From Massospora cicadina (lineage: Eukaryota; Entomophthoromycota; Entomophthoromycetes; Entomophthorales; Entomophthoraceae): 64,000 nucleotides of DNA. The translations under genes and the position numbers were made by a program. Shown one piece after another: positions 32,966 through 45,118 of the stretch. Where the stretch lies: assembly GCA_022478985.1 (NCBI GenBank), contig JAKSZP010005277.1, positions 124,001 to 188,000 of the forward strand, in the 5' to 3' direction. Every line of letters starts with the position of its first letter. Positions within the stretch are counted from its first letter, which is position 1. A model generated the notes under the pieces. It did not search any database and was not told where the DNA came from. It saw only the letters and a program-made list of their open reading frames with translations.

Positions 32966-35900
32966 GGACGCTGAATATCACCGGACTCAAGGCCTCCCCG
33001 TCCCAGGCTAGGAAACTGAGTTTTTTACAAAATATTTACCCGTGGATATCCTGGCCATCCAGGAAACCCACTGTCCACGAGGTTCCGAGGATGCTTGGAA
33101 AACAATGCTCCTACCATCCCTATCCTTTTGGTCAAAGCACTGTGGGGTGCTAATTCAGAAAAACAATTTTTTCAAATTTACATCTTCAGAAACATTCCAA
33201 AATGACTGAGTGCTCGTTGTCACCTTCTCATGGGCCAATGTTGCACACACAATTGTCAACACTTACGCCCCAAACGGTGCACAAGAGCGTCGGGAATTTT
33301 TCTCATCAGTCAAATCCCTCCCGCTACCCACGATTCTTTCCTAATCGGCGACATGAACTGTTGGCTAACCTCACCAACGGACTGGTGGCCGCCCTCACCC
33401 CATGCCCCACAGGGTCACGTAGAACTACGCGTTCTAAAAGCCACCCTTGGGTTAATGGATGCGCTGCTGCAACATGCCCCACTGCTCAAAAACATGATGT
33501 GTCCCCACATCCACAACAGCCAATTAAGGTCCATGACCTGCATTGACCTTATTCTAGCACCGGCGAAATTCCAACCCCACATCTCCCACTTCAAAACAAT
33601 GAAAATGGAATTCTCCAACCACTGACTGGTCTCAATAACATACCACTTACCTGTCACAGTTGCAAAGGCCCCACATTGGTACAAAATCCGCCCCCCAGAG
33701 CTTGTGTCACCAGGATTTTCCATGTGGGTGGAAGAGGCAACTTTGGCAAAATTGTTTGTTGCACCGTTTTGTGCGGACCCCATTTCCACATGGGCAACTT
33801 TCAAAAAAAACACCATCCGCCACTATTGCCATCTCTCATCCAGACGCTCACGAGCCACATTGGCAGTTATATCGCGCGCATTGGCGGAATTGGCCCACTT
33901 GGAGTCCAACATTCCAGCCTCAGGATATAGCCCTGCATGGGGCCAGAAGTGGGCGGAGGCAGCAGCCCACCTCAACGCACTTGAAAGGCAACACAAACAT
34001 TGGGTTTGTGTCCAATACAGGGCCACACGCATCACTAAAGGCGACAAGTGCACCGCATACTTCTTCAAAAAAATTTTGCACCACGCCAGAGCATGGCCTG
34101 CACACAGGTGTGAAGATCGGAAATTCTATCGTGGACACACCGGCCGAAGTGGCAATCGATATGCAAAGATATTACTCTGAGTTATACCAAGCTGAACCAA
34201 TTCAGCCGGCTGAAATGGCGGAATTTCTCAACAGAGCTCATATCCGCACCATTTTCTGATACCTGGAAATAATGAATTTAATTACTCTGAACGAATTATG
34301 GACTACCATTTGCGGTGCGCCAAACTGAAAATGCCCAGGCCCTGATGGCATTCCATATGAGTTCTACAAGAAATATTTTAAATACATATCCCCAATTGCT
34401 GCTAGCCTCACTCAACCAAAGCCTGTTGGAAATGCGCCTCCTACCAGGAGGACATGAGGCTTTTACAGTCACACTCTTCAAGAAAGGGGATAGGCTAGAC
34501 TTAGCCAACTGGCGCCCCATTTCTCTAACAAACACAGACACCAAAATTTTAACAAAAATCATGGCTAACCATTTAGGGACTATAGCATCTGCCACCATCT
34601 CTCCAGAACAATTCGGTTTCATCCCCAGAAGGTCAATTTGGGATAACGTGCACTCTGTGGCTAATGTGTGTCAGTCCACAGCCTCTGGGGCACTTGTATT
34701 CTTGGACCAACAAAAGGCCTATGATAGAGTAAACTGGAAATACCTTATGGCCTGCCTCCAACAATTTCGCCTACCTCCCCACTTCATTAACTGGGTGATG
34801 CTGCTCACAGAATCTGCAACAATGGCTGTGCGTGGCCCAGGTTTCCTAACAGAAGTAGTCCATCCTCAAAGGGGCCTGCGACAAGGGGACCCCTGAGCCC
34901 ACTCTTATACAACTTCAGCCTTGACCCACTACTGCGAAATGTGAATGCCCAACTCACTGGGGTCCATGTGCCAGGCCAAACCCCAGTCAAGATGATGGCA
35001 TTTGCAGATGATTGCGTGGTGGGGGTGTCTAATAATAAAGATGCACACGCGCTTGAAGCCCTCATCCAGGAATATTCCCGGATAAGCAACGCGGCACTGA
35101 ACGCCTCCAAAACCGAAATCATCCTCCTTGGTCAGTTTCAGAACTGTTGGGCCCCAGAAAGTAGTTCCCAACCCAGCCCAGCTGCTCGCCCAAGTCCCCG
35201 CCTTACTAACTCAAAACACACCGCTCCACTGGTGCTCCCCTTTGTGCCGCGACCTACCATAGGACCGGTACGCCATCTGGGCGTGTGGTTGGAGGCAGGA
35301 GGATACGCGTCAGCAGTAATGGAGGTCCATATACTGGACAACGTGACGAAGCGAATCGCCTCTCTCAGAGTCCACCCTACTACCCTCACTGGCAGGGTTG
35401 TTCTTGCCAACTCTATGCTCCTATCCAAAGTCTGGTTTGGAGCCCACGCCATCCCCTTCTCCCCAAGCTTCTTCAAATCCCTGTATGCTTTGCTACAAGG
35501 TTGGCTTTGGTCAGGCCGCCCTCCACCAGTACGGCTAGAGGTCATGTTTGGCCCTCAACATCAAGGTGGCATGGGCCTACTTGACTTCAAAGCCCATGCC
35601 GCCAAGATCCTAGGCACCTGGATTGCGGCTGTCACTGCTCCTACACTCCCATCCCAACACTGGTCCCGAGCAGCCCGCTCCAACTTCTCCAGAGCCTTGG
35701 GCCTCAACAATCCATCAAACCCCCACTCCCTGATGAAATACCTCGCATCACACACATCAGCCACAGGTCCTCACGGGACCAAAACCCACTACAAACGAAT
35801 CCTACTCTCCATGCGAAGCGCAGAGTGGAGAATTAATATTAGTGGACATACAACCCAAAGAGGCCGCCCCTCTCCTCAGTTCACACAAGAGGTACAGGGG

Positions 35901-36527
35901 CTACCCATCCATGATGGCGTGATCCCCATTCGACCCCAAGTCCTATCCAGGGTGGACTACCTGGACATGATGGACATCCCTTATTCCACTGAGACCCAAA
36001 AGACTATCTGGAAATACGCACACCATCCTCTGTTGCAGCCTCAAGTCCGCTCCCATGTGTGGCGCTGCCTGAGGCGGGTGTATCGTACAGCTGAGCGCTC
36101 TAATGCTTTACACTCATCCTGTGTCGTGTGTGGCCAGTATGGAACGCTGTTTCACCGCCTGGAGAAGTGCCCCACCTCTAAAGTAATATGGCGCGAAGTC
36201 CAACGTCTGCTAGGCCAGGATCAAACACATCCCTTCAGTCTGTCAAGAGATATGTTTGCTTCATCAATGGCCTCCCCCCTCCCACCCTCCCTTTGTGCTC
36301 TGGTGGTTGCAATCGCCATGTGGACTATCCACACGATTGTCTTAGATGCCATCGCCGGATCCATCCCCACCCTCCCTGAAGCTGTCCACAGATTCCGGTC
36401 TCATTTGGTGGATCACTTTCAAGCGTGGATGTTTAGATATCTCCCACCACGTCGCCGGCAGCTGGTCTCCACCTGGTTCCCAGTCTGGTTCATCAAATCA
36501 GACCCCTTCTCCACACGTGCTCAATAG
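32944..36527 (+). pseudogene. L-B ORF2: endonuclease - reverse transcriptase - zinc finger
   Basis: ATG 32944 (MGETFTLGTLNITGLK) starts the endonuclease. In a shifted frame come LAIQETHC, VNTYAPNGAQERREF near 33260 and FLIGDMNCW near 33340. A TGA near 33624 follows SNH, where the SDH-type motif is expected. RT motifs are NWRPISLTNTDTKIL (34510), FGFIPRRSIWDN, VFLDQQKAYDRVNW, GLRQGDP (34875) and, after a frameshift, FADDCVVGV near 35000. A CVVC-x7-H-x4-C cluster lies near 36120-36175. Length matches L-A ORF2. Frameshifts near 33030, 34100-34320 and 34890 break it. It would drive target-primed reverse transcription. Confidence 0.9.
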
Positions 36528-36707
36528 TGGCTACGCCCCCTACACACGTTCCCTCCCCCTTCCCATAAGTGGCGTTCCCGCTGGCAACAAGAGATAGCAT
36601 CGCTTCTCTGGGGTGCCTCACCTGGTACTGAGTTTTGTCTCATCTGAGTCATATTCGGAAGTGTCTGTCCCATGGTCGGCCTTCCCCGCAATAAATTTAA
36701 AATTTAA

Positions 36708-36720
36708 AATATGTGACAGT
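36708..36720. repeat. L-B target site duplication, right copy
   Basis: AATATGTGACAGT, identical to 31411-31423. Confidence 0.88.
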
Positions 36721-37117
36721 GAAAACTCATTTTAAATATTCTTATTATACTACTAGGCAAAAAGTATGCTTTAGAATGATATAAAATCTATATAGATATC
36801 TAGAGCTATCAATGTTATAAAAGCAGACAATTAATGTCCATTGTTAAATTAGCCAAAATTGATGTAAAGTATATAAGCAGATGTGTTAAGTATAGCATCT
36901 AGTGTTAGTTACAAATTGGATTTCACTATTCTAATAGTAGATAGATTGCACCCTTATCAAAGTATATCTTCCAGCCTAATTGTAGCTATCACTAGTTACT
37001 TACTATTACCAGAAAATATATTTTTTATCAATAAATTTTGTGGATTGATCTAAATTTTAGAAAGACTAAAATAAGTTTTTACAAAAATTCTTACTCTTCA
37101 CCTACTATAATTCAAAA
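36721..37117. other. AT-rich spacer between L-B and G3
   Basis: About 400 bp of AT-rich DNA with no frame or motif recognised. It continues the sequence interrupted by L-B and is the left flank of G3. Confidence 0.5.
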
Positions 37118-37122
37118 CAATG

Positions 37123-37721
37123 TGTTGTAATTTCATTAATTCCTTATATATCCGCCAAAGGGTTTTTTGCAGAGGGTTATACCCACTGAACAATTGGAAT
37201 GGATGATATGACGATCTTCAGTTCCTTGGAACACTTCTAAACAACAAATTATAATAAAAAAGGGGCAATTTCCCCCAAAACACTTCATTATGTTAATATT
37301 ATAAACTCGGCGGATTTCTTCTAGTCCACTTTTCTCTCTTCCTTCTAAAAACCTCCCTCTTTCAATCCCCTCATTTTGCTGATATCCCAGTGACCTCAGT
37401 CAGTACTGACTCTTTCGCTTAGTTTATTCATTTCGCCATATTCTCATTGGTTTCAGCTTGTTGTTCTGCAATTATTTATCACCCTGATTTGAGGCAATTC
37501 AAATTATCTTGTCAAATGTCAACATCATCTTATTGCCCTATTTTGAAGGCAATTTGATATGACCTTTTATAACCCATTATTGCCTCATCCTAAGGCGATT
37601 GAATACTTATAGCTCTGAAACATCCTCAGTGGATTCTGCCCATTGAATCTTCAGCAAAATTCCTCCAATGATTCATTGGTCATAATTGTGGCTTGTCTTC
37701 CAGTCATATAGATTTGCAACA
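37123..37721 (-). repeat. G3 3' LTR
   Basis: 599 bp, TGTTGTAA...TTGCAACA. It aligns end to end with 51314-51911 with scattered substitutions. The adjoining plus-strand TTACCCCCCC (37722-37731) is the minus-strand polypurine tract. Confidence 0.9.
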
Positions 37722-37731
37722 TTACCCCCCC
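37722..37731 (-). promoter_or_regulatory. G3 polypurine tract
   Basis: The minus strand reads GGGGGGGTAA immediately before the LTR start. It sets the element orientation and shows that the neighbouring antisense ORF lies inside G3. Confidence 0.75.
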
Positions 37732-37786
37732 TTGACTGGACAATAAGCAGTATGTCTCTTTTTCCTTCAACGCCATGTGAACTATC

Positions 37787-38949
37787 ATGCACCAAAAGCC
37801 ACGAGTCCATGATTTCAATTTCTTCTTTCATAAGTGGATTGGTGTGGAGTTTCCTGACCCAGTCCAAATCCCTCTACCCCAGGCTGATGAGAATGAGGCT
37901 AACATGGACCTCGCGACCATTTTAACCCAAGAAGAGCTCCTTCCCAAATTTACCAGCCTTTTGGCTTCCTGGTGCGCCCCCTTTGGGGACATATTGGCCC
38001 AGCTACGCTGGGGAGGGGAGTGGAGCTGAGGGCCTTCATATAACAAGGCGCAGCTCCTGGCAAGCTGCTTTAGTCACCAAGTGCTTCCATCTCTTGTTGA
38101 GCCTCATCCTGCAGCCCTGTCTGTTAAGCGGATGCTGTGTTTTGTGCAGTGGGTGATAGCCAGCTGGTTGGGGTCCTTTCCCCATTCTCCTACCCACTTC
38201 CAGTCCCTGGGGGTAAATTTCCGCAACAACTGGCTATCTCGCCTTCACTCTGGGGTCACCGCATCATTCACCGCCTTCAGCGCTGACAATCCATCACGGT
38301 ACCTTCCAATCATGGCGCTCTTAGGTAACCTTATTTTGCATCCTGCAACCATTTTATGTTCAGGAATCAAGCTGCACTGGGCAGCCCTCAAGTGGGCATG
38401 GCGAGCGGCATTCACTGCAAATGCTCCTTTTTGATAGTGTATTTAAGCATGGAGGACTTCCTTGTAAATTTCCTGGCGCTGGGTGCAGCCTTTTCCTCTC
38501 AAGACGCAACTCACCTGCTTACTTTCCAGCCCTTATGACTCTGACCCCCTCTTCTGGCTTACTTGTTGATTTCCTAAATCATCAACGCATGTGGTTGCAG
38601 GCTTTGCTCCTAGTGGGGCAAGAATTATTGCAACTTGATCAACCAGTTAAGCTTTCACCACCTCGCCTGTTGCCATGGAAGCCCAGTCTGTCCTCCTCTT
38701 CCAGTCCCGTCACACTGGCCTCCCCTCCTTGGACTATTGCAGTGGCCCCTTAGTGGACGTCAGCCCCTCGCTCTCACCTCAGCAGCCTTCACCTCCACCC
38801 CCAACCCCATAATAGTCTATAGAAACCACGGCACCCTTGAAGCGGCAGAAGAAGAAACAAAGGTCCCATCAATTAAGACAAAAGGAACACCGCAAGAAGC
38901 CAAAAAGAGAGAGGAAGATGAAGACATCACAGCAAAAGACCTCCAATAA
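37787..38949 (+). pseudogene. G3 antisense ORF (opposite strand to gag-pol)
   Basis: On the plus strand, between the 3' LTR and integrase, coding sequence spans about 390 codons with two or three frame changes: 37787-38029, 38081-38434, 38421-38753 and 38635-38949. Features in order are FFHKWIGVEFPDPVQ, EELLPKFTSLLASW, VQWVIASW, LGVNFRNNW, NPSRYLPIMALLGN and a charged C-terminal tail (EAKKREEDEDITAK). The W-x21-W-x22-Y-x-P-x-M spacing is shared with the G2 antisense frame. No known domain is recognised. The charged tail could act in nuclear localisation or nucleic-acid binding, but that is speculation. Both copies are decayed, yet the shared motif argues it once encoded a protein. Confidence 0.6.
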
Positions 38950-39079
38950 CAACCCCTCAATAAACGTAGTTAAGACTCACATATGATATTTTGTACAATC
39001 ATTTTCATCATTATCATCATTTACATTTTTTTCTTTTTTTCCTTCTGTAGAGAGGCTCTATTAGTGCTTATATGGCCAA

Positions 39080-40010
39080 AGGAATTTCGCGTGCACTCAA
39101 TTTAAAATCTGACTTCTCACGGGATCCTTTTAGTATAAGCGTCACCTCCCATTTTTTCTATTATCTCAAATGGCCCAATCCAAATATTTGCGAGCTTGTG
39201 CTTCCGCCCAAACCTTTGCTGATTGTGGAATAGCACCATATCTCCATCTTTGAACTGTGATAGGCCACTTCATCGTACCTGATTGGCAGCCTGGTTTTTG
39301 ATTTTCTTGGCTAAGCTGAATGAGTATGCTTCAGTTTGTAATTTAATCAGCGTATTTGCTAAGGTGGTTAAATAGCGTTGCAGATCCATTCCACCAGTAT
39401 CCTCTACACAGGCATATAGAAGCACAGGCAGAGCGGGTTGCCGTCCATAAAGCAATTGGAAGGGGCTTATCTCTATGGAAAAATGGTAGATAATATTTTA
39501 GGCGAACACCATGGTAGAAAGGAGGTACTCCAATCAGAGGGCTTTTCCATAACCAACTTCCATAGTTTGTTCACCAGAGTCCCATTAACCCGTTCAACCA
39601 TTCCGTTGGACTCAGGGTGATATGAGGTTGTTAGGAACCCGTGGATGGCCACCAATTCGTTGAGATTGGGTAAAATGTAAGAGGTGAAGTTGGTTCCATT
39701 GTCAGTAAGGATAAACTGTGGGAAGCCGTGACTCTGAATGATGCATTTCCATTACAAATTTGGCCACAGTAACTGCCCCCAGATCCTGAAAGGCTCGCAC
39801 CTCAACCCACCTGGTCAAGTGGTAAATTGCCACAAGGATATACTTAGACCAGTTAGATCTAGGCAGCAGAGGTCCCACGACATTGATAGAAACTGTATGC
39901 CAAGCAAAGTGAGGTTTTACTAACTGGTATGAAGACTTCTGGCAGAACGGTTTCTCCACCTGGCACTCATGGCAGCAGTACAGGGTCTCAAGCACGTCAA
40001 ATTGCATGCT
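39080..40010 (-). pseudogene. G3 integrase
   Basis: Reading leftward: a zinc-binding remnant CCHECQVEKPFCQ near 39970, then TVSINVVGPLLPRSNWSKYI and LVAIYHLTRWVEVRAF near 39820 (DDE core, first Asp region altered to Y). Next come SYHPESNGMVERVNGTL near 39610 (the catalytic Glu region) and, at 39270-39455, MLYGRQPALP. Last is WIGPFEIIEKMGGDAYT near 39160, the GPY/F module. A few frameshifts and stops are present. The enzyme would insert cDNA into the genome. Confidence 0.85.
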
Positions 40011-41480
40011 TTCCCAATAATATTACGGCCTCAACAATTCAAGAGTCTTCCAGACTCCACCATGGCCAACTGCTCGGTGTGCGCTCATGAAATTATTTGG
40101 GCATGTGGAAGGTCTTGAGATATTCACGGTAGTGACCCTATACGCTTATACAATTCCCTGCTTTTCTAAAACGTATTGGTCCTGAGTCCATCTAGTAATT
40201 TTATAACTTGAGGCGGTTCATCATCATACTTTCCGCTGAGCATTTTGTCAAATATTATGTCACTTAAATCCGCCATAACTGCAATTGTTGGCAATCTTGA
40301 TAAGCAATCGGTGTTTTGGTGTTTTTCTCCTTATCAATGAAGAGTTTCAAAGTCATAAGATTGCAGCTTAAGAGCCCATCGGACTAGCCGCCCTTCAGGA
40401 TCTCAAATTCTGCAACCAGTGCAATGATGCATGATCCGTTATGACTTTAAACTTTACTCCATACAAGTAGACTCAAAAACTTCTTATACACATAAATCAC
40501 CACTAAGCACTCTCGCTTGGTTATGGTGTAACTTAATTTGTGACAATTCAAGCTATGACTACAGTACGCCATGGGGTGCTCCTCCCCTCATTGTCCTTCT
40601 GAGACAGGACCGCCCCAACAGCGGAAAGTGACACATCTGTCTGCACTATAAATTCCTTATTGAAATTAGGGTAGCTCAACATGGGTGCACTAATTAATGC
40701 CGTTCAAAGTATATCAAAGGCGCATTGGCGCCATTCTGTCCATTTGAACATGGCATCCTTATTTAGTAGCTCAAACAGCGGACCTCTGATGCAACTGAAA
40801 CTGGGTATGAATTGTCAGTAATAACCCACCATCCCCAAAAACACCTGAATGTCCCAATTACTAACTGGCTTATTCATCTTATGGATAGCCTCTACCTTGG
40901 CTGGTTGGGTCTTAGCTCAGTCTCATCCACCAAAAACCCGAGGTGCTTCAGCTGATCCTTGAAGAAGTGGCATTTCCGAGGCTTTATTTTATTTTGGCCT
41001 CAGCCAGTCAGCGAAGTACTCTTCCAAATGGGTAAGGTGCTTGGTGAATGTGTGAGAAAAGAAGTTAATATCATCAATGTACACAAGAACACATGACTGC
41101 TTCATATCAACCAGAATGGTGTCCATTGCTTGTTGAAACGTGGCGGGGCGTTACATAGCCCTTGCAGCATACAAGTTGGTTGAAAAAGCCCTTTTAATAT
41201 GATTACAGTGCATTTTCTTGCTCCACCACGGGCAACTTTTTTTCAATAACTGGATATCATATCCATTGCTGAGAAGTAGTGAGCTCCACCTAACCAATCC
41301 AGTACATCATCAATCCTCAGTAGAGGTTATTAGTCTTTCTTGGTGATACTATTGAGCTTCCAGTAGTCAATCACTACATGGTTAGTACCATCCTTCTTTT
41401 TAACAATTAGGACAGGTGAAGCACACATACTTTTAGATGGTTCAAGCATTCCCTGCTCTAGAAGCTTTTAAATCTTCTCA
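40011..41480 (-). pseudogene. G3 reverse transcriptase and RNase H
   Basis: The RT active site is visible as VLVYIDDINFFSH near 41070, with YIDD intact. The connection segment VFLGMVGYY follows near 40830, then RNase H with FIVQTDVSLSAVGAVLSQKD near 40620-40660 and KEKHQNTDCLSRLPT near 40290-40330 (the conserved Asp near the RNase H end). The frames are cut by several stops, and the N-terminal fingers near 41300-41480 are only partly readable. Confidence 0.8.
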
Positions 41481-41759
41481 GTGATGACTTCTTCAGCTGC
41501 CCTTGAGTGGCGGATTGGCTGAGACCTGATGGGAGGATGATCCCCAGTGTCCAGCTGATGAACAACCCCCGAGCGCACCCCAAATTATGATTGTCAACAA
41601 CAAAAATATATTATGTATTTTTGAAATAAATCTTCCAACCAATCCTTTTGGTATTATGATAACCCCATTAAATTCTCCCATGGTACAACCGCCATTACAC
41701 CAAGATGTGGCTCAATGGGAAGGCCAAATTCATCTAGAGAACCAAACTCGTGAATCTGT

Positions 41760-41881
41760 TTGACCTCTCCAACTGGGATCAAATGTAGATACGCTATAAT
41801 CTGATGCTGGAATATTCGAATTGGTATGTTCTGAAGATTTGCTATCAACACCTTAATCTCCCCATGGCCCAGAAGTATGCT
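41760..41881 (-). pseudogene. G3 dUTPase domain, C-terminal half (separated by C1)
   Basis: On the minus strand this begins LLGHGEIKVLIANLQ and continues IPIRIFQHQIIAYLHLIPVG, the motif series G-EIKVLxxN and FxIxxGxRIAxLxxIP of trimeric dUTPases. The first codons join in frame with the N-terminal half at 49209-49370 when C1 and one copy of its target duplication are removed. The domain was therefore open before C1 landed. Confidence 0.7.
41877..41881. repeat. C1 target site duplication, left copy
   Basis: ATGCT, matching ATGCC at 49209-49213 in four of five bases; three bases (ATT) separate the right copy from the LTR end as I drew it. Confidence 0.6.
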
Positions 41882-43312
41882 TGTCATGAAAATGTCAGAA
41901 GAAGTTTAGACTGACCTGCCATTTCGGATGCATAAGCACCCAAAAAGCAAGCCAGAATGCCAGAGGCATTGCCACACGTACAACATTGTATGGAGCCATG
42001 AATCAGGAAATGAGAAATCATTGCTGTAGGGAAGTTTTGAATAGCAACCCAAAAACAAACCAAATAGAGACAGCCCCAGACACTGGTGGTCTTTCTGCAA
42101 GGGGTGTTACCACAGGTATAGTTTCTACAAGGTCACCAGAGGGTGGGTTCAATTCAACTGAGGAGACAAGGGGGCAGATCCTTGCTTGGAGAGGGTGGAT
42201 GTAAGGCCACAAGATCCCAGTATATTGTTGGCGGATGTTTGTAATAATGAGGTTGAATTTCCAGAATCATCTATCTCGCTGAATCCAGTTGACGATGGTA
42301 GGGACCATAGTGACCATCAGTACTGGTAAAGCCCATCCAGTATAAGGACCAACAGGCCACCAGAGAAAAGTCATTGGGAATGCAGCCAGAAAGATATCAA
42401 TAAAATATAAATTGATACTTCTTAAAGGCAAATTTTATTGTAAAGGAAAGTGAAGAAAATCGACCAACAATTTTCTCAGTGAGATGAAACTGATTAAATA
42501 GTGGTCAATTGATGCGGGAACAAGCAGGGATCAGGACCCTCAATTTCGACCTAAACAGAGAAGTTTTTGGGAATGGGGCATATAAGCTCTCTGGGAACCA
42601 ACATTGAAGAATTTGGCGGCAGGCTGAGTCACTGTTGGTTTGACCTCAAACACCCAAACTAAGGCTTAACTGCATTTCTGATGGTTGGTGCAATGGCATC
42701 TGGCCCAATGAGCAGTGGGAATCCCCCAGGGCCACCCCACATAGGGGCGATTCTAATTTGTTGGGAATGGGTTCAGGATGCCCAACCCGCCCATACCCAG
42801 TCTCTGGGTCATTTATTTGGTCAAAAGCGTTGCATCGGCCACAATTCCTGATTTGCCAAAAGGGAGCTTTGAACTATCATCAATGGTGTCCGATGCTACT
42901 ACCTGTATGTCAGGGATCATCCCCAGTGATTATGAGGGGGTTAATTTTGACAATCATGGTGTTGGCCAAATCAAAACTGCTGGCAATTCCAGCCGATGAA
43001 TCACTCTTCATCCCTATTCAAATATGTCAATTCCAATCATCGGGCTTGTTTCCACTTGTTTTCAGACTGATTTACTTTATTTCAGCAATCTCAGTGCAAA
43101 TTTCCCTGATCAGACATACTAGTTCTGCTGAGGTGAGTGTGGGCACCGGGGGAGGGATCTGAAGATGGAGGGCTGTTACCCAGCACTCATCTACCATGTG
43201 TGCAAGGTCACCCTGGGTAACAAGGGGTACAGCCATCTTCTTTGGAGCCTTCTTACTCAGAAATGGGAAGAGGTACTGATTGACATACAGGGGATGTTCC
43301 CCAGGACTTACA
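41882..43312 (-). repeat. C1 3' LTR
   Basis: About 1,431 bp, aligning throughout with 47778-49205 and, in reverse, with the solo LTR at 24637-26065. It contains the end of the pol frame (43072-43312) and a stop-interrupted copy of the hydrophobic ORF (about 41906-42400). Confidence 0.88.
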
Positions 43313-43590
43313 TTACCCTTCCCTTTTTCCAAAGGAAGGGCACTACCGCTGGGAAACTGCACGAGGGCCTCATTTTTGTGCGCCTTTGGTAACTTGATTG
43401 CCATTACAGTCACAATTCTTGGGGGGCAGGGAGCGTTGGGGTGGGATTCATGGAACAATTCATTCAGTTCCATGCAGTTAGCATAATCGTGAGCCTTAAC
43501 CCAACTGTTCTCATAAGCCAGATACCCTTTCCAAGCCACGAGATATTGAACGGACTGACAGGACTTGCGGGATGCTAGGATATTTTCCAC
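43072..43590 (-). CDS. C1 pol C-terminus: chromodomain and extension into the LTR
   Basis: An open 172-residue frame. The segment SVQYLVAWKGYLAYENSWVK with the aromatic Y-W-W cage residues is a chromodomain (about residues 13-50), following an integrase that ends in the GPY/F-type module. Beyond it, about 100 further residues run across the polypurine tract into the 3' LTR and end at 43072 with LVCLIREICTEIAEIK. The extension matches the solo LTR frame at 24808-25128, which lacks the stop and continues. The chromodomain would bind histone tails during integration. The long C-terminal extension is unusual and I do not recognise it. Confidence 0.8.
   Translation of the reverse strand: MENILASRKSCQSVQYLVAWKGYLAYENSWVKAHDYANCMELNELFHESHPNAPCPPRIVTVMAIKLPKAHKNEALVQFPSGSALPLEKGKGNVSPGEHPLYVNQYLFPFLSKKAPKKMAVPLVTQGDLAHMVDECWVTALHLQIPPPVPTLTSAELVCLIREICTEIAEIK
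43313..43328 (-). promoter_or_regulatory. C1 polypurine tract
   Basis: The minus strand reads AAAAAGGGAAGGGTAA directly before the LTR start. It lies inside the pol reading frame because the coding sequence runs on into the LTR. Confidence 0.75.
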
Positions 43591-43596
43591 TTTGGT

Positions 43597-44940
43597 CTAA
43601 TTTTCATTTTCAATAATTATTGGCTCAGGATTAATGGGAGCCATGCCCTTAAAGGGTGACAACCGGGAAACGTGGAAGACGGGGTGCTGTTTCCATTGAG
43701 CCAGAAGTTTTAACCAGAACGCACCATTGCCAAAGTCTTCCTCTACCAAATGGGGGCCTGAATGCTTACTTGCAAACTTACAGGAGGGTACTTGCATTCT
43801 TAATTGATTCATATCGAGCATAACATAGAAGACCACCATTATGTCATGACCTGGGAGTTGCTTACAATCCCTAAACCACTTGTAGTCTTCAATGGCTTTG
43901 GTGAGGTGTTCCCACACTAAGGTTTGAGTAGACAAATACGTTCAGCATGATCCGCAGCAGCTTGGACCTCAGGCCGCAAGCATGGTCCAACTGAAAAGGA
44001 AGGATTATAACCCAAAGTTGCTTTATAGGGAGAAAACCCTGTGGAAGCGTGAGTCCCATTGTTCTAGGCAAATTGAGCGAGGAGAAGGTCATTAGCCCAG
44101 GTGTCCTGAGCAGCTGCAGCATAGCAACGCAGGTACTGTTCTAGGACTTGGTTAACTCATTCAGTCTGTCAATTGGACTGGGGATGATACGCTGTGGAGC
44201 AACAGGGGGAGATTTTTAAAAATAGACAAGAGCTCACTCCAGAACCACGCCGTGAACTGTGAGCCATGGTAACTGATGATCTCCTGTGGGATGCCAAACA
44301 TTGAGAACACATGGCGCACAAAGAGATGAGCAGTTTCCTCTGACATAATTGCGGAAGTGCAGGGAATAAAAAGGGAAAACTTAGTGAAATAATCAACCAC
44401 CACCATCACTGCCATAAACCAGTTAAAGAATGGGAGTTCTACGTTGAAATCCATGGACACCAATGTCCATGGACCCTCCGCCTGTTGTAAGGGGTGTAGA
44501 AGCTCATTTCTACCAGAGCGATCCAACTTAGCCCAAGATCAAGTAACACAATAGGCAATCCAGTCTGGAACTTACTTAGCAAACCCACCCAATTGTACGT
44601 CCGCTTGATCAAGTTGATGCATTTCTTATTGCCCAGATGGCTGGCCGTGGGGGTATTGTGATGCGTGCAAAATACCTTGGCTCTGAAGGGAGGGGAACCC
44701 AAATTTGTGACCAGAAATAAATGAGGCCTCCATCAAGGAGTAAAGAGAGTGTTTATGATTTTGGAGGTAAAATTTCTCAAATAACTCCACACCTTCAGGA
44801 CAGGTCATTTGGCCAGCTAAGACCTGAGCAACTAGCGGGGCGTTGGGAGCAAGTGCAACAGAAGAGATGACAGGTGGAACAATCAACAAAATTTCAGTGG
44901 CAGGAATCATGGTAATGAGGTACACTACATCTGGGTCCAA
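43597..44940 (-). pseudogene. C1 integrase
   Basis: Zinc-binding remnant with HHNTPTASHLGNKK near 44690 (ORF 44439-44702), then the DDE core at 44161-44526: PWTLVSMDFNVELPF (first Asp), VVVDYFTKFSLFIP and FGIPQEIISYHGSQFTAWFW. The frame changes near 44160. The tail at 43597-43935 reads SGPHLVEEDFGNGAFWLKL and HPVFHVSRLSPFKG, the GPY/F-like module and conserved VFHVSxL block of chromoviruses. A chromodomain follows at once. Two or three frameshifts and one in-frame stop are visible. Confidence 0.88.
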
Positions 44941-45118
44941 GGGACAGTAGGCGGGGCTGCGGCTGAGAAAATCAGGAAGTACATTAAGCGCACCTTTTAT
45001 GAATTCATATTTGAAATTGAAAATTCACAAGTCCCAATAGGTACAAGCTTGTTGATGTACCAATTTTTGGGGTTTATGGAAATACAAGAGAGCCTGGTAA
45101 TCCGTGCAAACAATCAAC

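Larger units (their letters stand above)
31424..36707 (+). mobile_element. LINE L-B, near full-length non-LTR retrotransposon
   Basis: A 5.28-kb rightward LINE between perfect 13-bp duplications. The leader is 99 nt. ORF1 (31523-32965) has one in-frame stop. ORF2 (32944-36527) overlaps the end of ORF1 by about 22 bp. The 3' tail ends in AATAAA (36690-36695) and an A/T-rich run. It shares organisation and sequence features with L-A, including ORF1 with a nucleic-acid-binding domain, an APE endonuclease, RT with FADD, and a C-terminal zinc finger. Multiple frameshifts disable ORF2. Its GC content is far above the flanks. Confidence 0.92.
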
